Origin: Pelagadaptatus aseana
GTDB lineage: Bacteria; Pseudomonadota; Gammaproteobacteria; Pseudomonadales; Cellvibrionaceae
Length of the DNA stretch: 64,000 nucleotides
Direction of reading: 5' to 3'
NCBI GenBank assembly: GCA_040365065.1
Contig: BAABNI010000009.1
Location: 62,001-126,000 of the forward strand
Both the position numbers and the translations under genes were made by a program. Below, piece after piece: positions 60,208 through 64,000 of this stretch; position 1 is the first letter of the stretch, and each line of letters begins with the position of its first letter. The notes beneath the pieces were generated by a model. It did no database searches, was not told where the DNA came from, and was given only the letters and a program-made list of their open reading frames with translations.

Positions 60208-63152
60208 CCTTCAGCATTACTGAAATCAGTGTTCTGGGTATTCTGTACACGGCCGCGTTGTTTTTGATTGCCTTTTTGACCGACCGAGGCGTGTTCCCGG
60301 AGCGATGGTCTCGCCACCCCCTGATCTATATCCTCTCCACTGGCGTGGTCATCAGTGCCTGGGCCTATTATGGCGTGGTCGATCTGGCATTTCAGTTTGG
60401 CTATGGCTCTCTGGCTTACTATCTGGGCTCTTGCGCGCTGTTTCTATTTGCGCCAGTGGTGCTGCTGCCGCTGGTGCAACTGGCGCGACGCTTCCAGCTA
60501 CGATCACTGGCCGATCTGATGGTGTTTCGCTACCACAGTCAGGCAGCCGGAGCTCTGACCGCAATCTGCCTGCTGGTTGCCTCCCTGCCCATTATCGCCC
60601 TGCAAATTCAAGCGGTCGCCGATACCGTGCAAATCATGACGGCCAATAAAACCGCCCATATATTTGCCATGGAGTTGCCCTTTCGCGACGTGGTAGCCAT
60701 TGGCTACTGCGCCATCCTAGCCATGTTCACGGTAATCTATGGCCACAACACCCGCAGCGAAAACAGCCTGATGCTGGCCATGGCCGCGGAATCCCTGATC
60801 AAAGTCATCGCTCTGGGGGCCGTGGGACTGGCCGCCATCTACTATGTCTTTGGTGATCTGCAATCACTTGATCAGTGGCTTTTAGACAACCCCAATCAAT
60901 TTGATATTTTGCACCAGGCGGCCAGAGATTCCTCCAGCCACGCATTACTGGTGGTCTTTTGCGCCTCAGCCGTCACCCTGCCGCAACTGTTTCATATGGC
61001 ATCGCTCAAATCGGAGCCCGGCGAAGTCACCGCCACTCTGAGCTGGGGTTTCCCGCTGATGTTGCTGTTTCTGGCCCTGCCCATCTTCCCGATCATGTGG
61101 GCCGGCTTCGAGCTGGGTACGCCCTTGCCTCCCCAGTATTTCACCATCGGTGTGCCGCTGATGCTGGAATCCAAAGCCCTCAGCATTCTCGCCTTTCTCG
61201 GCGGCATCTCTGCGGCGACCGGCGCCCTGATGGCGATCACCATTCACCTCAGCACCATGCTGATGAATCACTGGGTACTGCCCTTCACCCCCATCCGCCA
61301 TGGCCGCCTGCATCGTCAGCTGCAGCTGACCCACAGCGTCGTCGCCATTACCCTGTTTGCTGCCGGCTACGGTTTCTATCGTCTGCTCGCCAACAACTAC
61401 AGTCTCACTGACATGGCCCTGATGTACTTTATTGGCACCCTGCAGTTTCTGCCCGGCATCTTTTCTGTGTCGTTCTGGCCCGGCAACAACAGCAAAGGGT
61501 TTATGGCCGGCCTGACAGCGGGCATCGCCATCTGGGCCATTGGCATGCTGCTGCCGGCAATCACCGGTGCGGATCGCATTCCCGCCGAATTGCTGGGCCA
61601 CGAGATTCAGCTCGGTGTCGAAAACTGGCAGACCATCACCCTGTGGTCCCTGACCCTGAACATTATCCTGATGTTTATCGTGTCTTCCGTGTCCGACACC
61701 AGCGAAGAAGAACGCTACAGCGCGGAACTGTGTACCGATGACGAATTAAGCCACCCGCTGAGGCGGGTGCTGAGCCTTCACAGCGTCCAGGATTTTGTCG
61801 ATCAGCTGGCACAATCGCTCGGTGACAAAGACGCCAATCTGGAAGTCATGCGCGCCCTGGAAGATCTCAAACTGTCTCCCAGCGAACGCCGCCCCTACGC
61901 CCTGAGACGCCTGCGCGACCAACTGGAAATCAACCTTTCCGGGCTGATGGGTACCACCATGGCTACGGAACTGGTGAACCGCCACATCCCCTACAGCCTG
62001 CCCGAGGGCAAAGGCAGCACCGACATCAATCTGATTGAATCGCGCCTGTCCGAGTACCGCAACCAACTGACCGGTATGGCGGCGGAACTCGACGACCTGC
62101 GATTATTCCACCGCAACACATTGGAGCGCCTGCCCTTGGCAACCTGCTCACTGGGCCGCGACACCGAGATCCTGATGTGGAACCGGGCCATGGAAAAGCT
62201 CACCGGTATTTCCGCGGAAGCCACCATCGGCTCGAGCCTTGAGAGCCTGCCGTCACCATGGAACCAACTGATCAGCGACTTTACCGAATCTCCCTCAGAT
62301 CACGAGCACAATCGTCAGGTCAGCATTGCCGGCAACAAGCACTGGCTAAGTCTGCACAAGGCGAATATCCGCACCCCGGCCAACAGCGGCGATGACAATC
62401 AGGTCATCCTGCTGGAAGACACCACCGAAATCCAACGACTGGAGCAGGAGCTGATTCACAGCGAACGACTGGCGTCCATCGGTCGATTGGCCGCCGGGGT
62501 GGCACATGAAATCGGCAATCCGGTCACGGGCATCGCCTGCCTTGCGCAAAACCTCAAATACGAAACCGAGACAGACGACATTCAGGAAACCTCGGCCCAG
62601 ATCGTCGGCCAAACCGAGCGCATCAGCCGTATCGTTCAGTCTCTGGTGACCTTTTCCCATTCCGGGCAACACTCCGACACCCAGCTTGAAAGTGTCACCC
62701 TGCGCCACTGCGCAGAGGAAGCCATCCAATTGCTGTCACTGGACAAAAACAAGACTCAGGTGCTGTACATCAACAACATTGATCCGGAGCACCGCATTAC
62801 CGGTGATTCCCAGAGGTTGATTCAGGTATTTATCAACCTGCTGTCCAATGCCCGGGACGCCAGCAACGAAGGAGATCGCGTCACGGTCGCCTCGGAACTG
62901 CAGCCGCCATACACTGTGCTTGAGATTACCGACGAAGGCAGTGGTATCAGCGAAGAACAGCAACCTCAGGTGTTCGAGCCTTTCTTTACCAGCAAGGAAC
63001 CGGGGGAAGGCACCGGCCTGGGCCTGGCAATGGTGTACAGTATCGCCGAACAGCATAAAGCCCATATTGAAATCGACAGCCCGCCACCGGGACAAACACA
63101 GGGCACCCGATTCACCATCAAATTTCCATTGTTACCTGTAACAACCTCTTGA
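60204..63152 (+). CDS. cbrA: CbrA sensor kinase (SLC5-like transporter fused to histidine kinase)
   Basis: CbrA is the sensor of the CbrAB system that controls use of carbon and nitrogen sources. The 982-residue product has an N-terminal SSSF/SLC5-like module (about residues 1-515, twelve or more helices) and a linker to about 620. A PAS-like domain lies near 640-750. HisKA has the phospho-His in GVAHEIGNPVTG near residue 768. The ATPase has LLSNARDASNEGD, ITDEGSGISEEQ and GEGTGLGLAMVY. The ATG overlaps the cbrX stop. cbrB follows after 63 bases. The length matches pseudomonad CbrA, so the name is well supported. Confidence 0.93.
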   Translation: MTFSITEISVLGILYTAALFLIAFLTDRGVFPERWSRHPLIYILSTGVVISAWAYYGVVDLAFQFGYGSLAYYLGSCALFLFAPVVLLPLVQLARRFQLRSLADLMVFRYHSQAAGALTAICLLVASLPIIALQIQAVADTVQIMTANKTAHIFAMELPFRDVVAIGYCAILAMFTVIYGHNTRSENSLMLAMAAESLIKVIALGAVGLAAIYYVFGDLQSLDQWLLDNPNQFDILHQAARDSSSHALLVVFCASAVTLPQLFHMASLKSEPGEVTATLSWGFPLMLLFLALPIFPIMWAGFELGTPLPPQYFTIGVPLMLESKALSILAFLGGISAATGALMAITIHLSTMLMNHWVLPFTPIRHGRLHRQLQLTHSVVAITLFAAGYGFYRLLANNYSLTDMALMYFIGTLQFLPGIFSVSFWPGNNSKGFMAGLTAGIAIWAIGMLLPAITGADRIPAELLGHEIQLGVENWQTITLWSLTLNIILMFIVSSVSDTSEEERYSAELCTDDELSHPLRRVLSLHSVQDFVDQLAQSLGDKDANLEVMRALEDLKLSPSERRPYALRRLRDQLEINLSGLMGTTMATELVNRHIPYSLPEGKGSTDINLIESRLSEYRNQLTGMAAELDDLRLFHRNTLERLPLATCSLGRDTEILMWNRAMEKLTGISAEATIGSSLESLPSPWNQLISDFTESPSDHEHNRQVSIAGNKHWLSLHKANIRTPANSGDDNQVILLEDTTEIQRLEQELIHSERLASIGRLAAGVAHEIGNPVTGIACLAQNLKYETETDDIQETSAQIVGQTERISRIVQSLVTFSHSGQHSDTQLESVTLRHCAEEAIQLLSLDKNKTQVLYINNIDPEHRITGDSQRLIQVFINLLSNARDASNEGDRVTVASELQPPYTVLEITDEGSGISEEQQPQVFEPFFTSKEPGEGTGLGLAMVYSIAEQHKAHIEIDSPPPGQTQGTRFTIKFPLLPVTTS

Positions 63153-63191
63153 AAGTAACACCCTCACAGGTAACACTTACCATAGGTAACA
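63130..63191. repeat. Array of GTAACA motifs between cbrA and cbrB
   Basis: A perfect 7-2-7 inverted repeat TTGTTAC-CT-GTAACAA (63130-63145) lies at the 3' end of cbrA. GTAACA recurs at 63139, 63156, 63171 and 63186, that is 17, 15 and 15 bases apart. The last copy ends 25 bases before the cbrB ATG. The regular spacing suggests a protein-binding or RNA-structural element. Confidence 0.5.
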
Positions 63192-63215
63192 AACAGCAAA
63201 GATATCGGCACCAGC

Positions 63216-64000
63216 ATGAGCAAAATACTGATCGTTGAAGACGAAGACATCATTCGCACCGCACTGCGCAAATTACTTGAGCGCAACGGCTTTGATGTCC
63301 GTGAGGCGGCCTCGGTTACCGAAGCCACCAGCAAACACAACTTCAGCGATTACAATCTGATCATCAGCGACCTGCGCCTCCCGGGGGCCCCCGGCACAGA
63401 TCTGATAGAACTGGCCGGCCAGATTCCGGTACTGATCATGACCAGCTACGCCAGCTTGCGCTCGGCGGTGGACTCCATGCGCCTCGGCGCTGTCGACTAC
63501 ATTGCCAAACCCTTCGATCACGAAGAGATGATCAGCGCAGTCAAACGGGTGCTCAGTAAAGCGCGAACCGTGGCCAGACAGGCCCCGGAGCAACCGCCCA
63601 AAGCCAAGGCGCCCGGCATGATCGGTGACAGCCCTGCCATGCAAAAGCTCTACAGCCGCATCCACAAAGTTGCCCCCACCAGTGCCTCGGTACTGATCCA
63701 TGGTGAAACCGGTACCGGTAAGGAACTGGCGGCCAAGGCCCTGCATCAGGAGAGCCCGCGCAGTTCGAATCCCATGATATCGGTGAACTGCGCCGCCATT
63801 CCCGAAACCCTGATCGAATCCGAACTGTTTGGTCACGAAAAAGGGGCTTTTACCGGGGCAGCCAGTCAGCGCGAGGGCCTGATTGCAGCGGCCGACGGAG
63901 GCACTCTGTTTCTCGATGAAATTGGTGAATTGCCGCTGGAAGCTCAGGCCCGACTGCTCCGGGTGCTACAGGAAGGCGAAGTGCGCCCCATCGGCTCGAT
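63216..64000 (+). CDS. cbrB: CbrB response regulator, sigma-54 activator (3' end outside window)
   Basis: CbrB is the NtrC-type partner of CbrA, activating sigma-54 promoters such as that of the small RNA crcZ in pseudomonads. 261 codons are visible, running off the right edge. The receiver has the phosphoacceptor D52 in IISDLRLPG, a Thr/Ser at MTSYASL, and a Lys in YIAKPFDHEE. The AAA+ domain starts near residue 132 with MIGDSPAMQKLY. Walker A is GETGTGKE, the sigma-54 contact motif is EKGAFTGA and Walker B is GGTLFLDEIGEL. No strong ribosome site precedes the ATG. The DNA-binding domain lies outside the window. Confidence 0.93.
   Translation, partial: MSKILIVEDEDIIRTALRKLLERNGFDVREAASVTEATSKHNFSDYNLIISDLRLPGAPGTDLIELAGQIPVLIMTSYASLRSAVDSMRLGAVDYIAKPFDHEEMISAVKRVLSKARTVARQAPEQPPKAKAPGMIGDSPAMQKLYSRIHKVAPTSASVLIHGETGTGKELAAKALHQESPRSSNPMISVNCAAIPETLIESELFGHEKGAFTGAASQREGLIAAADGGTLFLDEIGELPLEAQARLLRVLQEGEVRPIGS

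Overview
The window looks like a chromosomal segment of a gammaproteobacterium from the Pseudomonas / Cellvibrio / Spongiibacter side of the class. The evidence is gene content and order: prmA-(DUF3426)-dusB-fis-purH-purD, a trpEGDC operon with a Vfr-like CRP, an OsmC-family gene and coq7 elsewhere in the window, amgK-murU divergent from lptD-surA-pdxA-rsmA-apaH, and dksA-gluQ-(small membrane ORF)-cbrA-cbrB. Most genes are moderately G+C-rich and densely packed on both strands. No rRNA, tRNA, CRISPR array, intact insertion sequence or prophage was seen. The window opens inside dxs and closes inside cbrB.

Layout. (1) 1-7.8 kb, plus strand: 3' part of dxs, prmA, a zinc-ribbon membrane protein, the overlapping pair dusB-fis, purH and purD, with intrinsic terminators after fis and purD. 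(2) 7.9-12.3 kb: a crp/vfr-like regulator followed on the minus strand by a periplasmic binding protein, then osmC-like, coq7 and a Ycf46-like AAA ATPase. (3) 12.4-23.1 kb, the accessory stretch: a permease followed by a decayed second copy of the 3' end of the AAA ATPase gene, an A+T-rich AraC regulator plus transglutaminase-like gene, and a six-gene heavy-metal resistance operon on the minus strand (ArsR/SmtB regulator, short CDF exporter, His-rich CzcI-like peptide, TolC-like channel, His-rich adaptor, CzcA-type RND pump). A clear SmtB-type operator lies at the operon head. (4) 23.1-31 kb: an SPFH/band 7 protein, a DUF4399 protein, a periplasmic binding protein translationally coupled to a hybrid histidine kinase (LuxP/LuxQ-like layout), and a DUF3336-patatin. 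(5) 31-37.4 kb: trpEGDC on the minus strand behind a possible attenuator-type leader, a membrane-anchored esterase, and rpe. (6) 37.4-49.5 kb: DUF3530 protein, a tandem two-domain binding protein, murU/amgK (cell-wall recycling), the outer-membrane biogenesis and housekeeping cluster lptD-surA-pdxA-rsmA-apaH (without the usual apaG), and periplasmic msrA. (7) 49.6-55.9 kb: membrane pyrophosphatase hppA divergent from soluble ppa, then a cysE / diguanylate cyclase / hypothetical operon and an M15 peptidase. (8) 56-64 kb: TfoX-C-like protein, htpX with a coupled Rieske protein, sfsA, dksA, gluQ and the cbrX-cbrA-cbrB carbon/nitrogen regulatory system.

Most of the window is conserved housekeeping DNA. 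Points worth a second look are the AAA-ATPase relic after the permease, the metal-resistance operon with its operator and tandem His repeats, the binding protein/hybrid kinase pair, the possible trp leader peptide, the double-domain binding protein with a cysteine pair in each half, and a 15-bp periodic GTAACA array between cbrA and cbrB. Nothing seen amounts to a clearly new system of known type. All functional calls rest on reading the sequence and on knowledge of the families; no database search was run.
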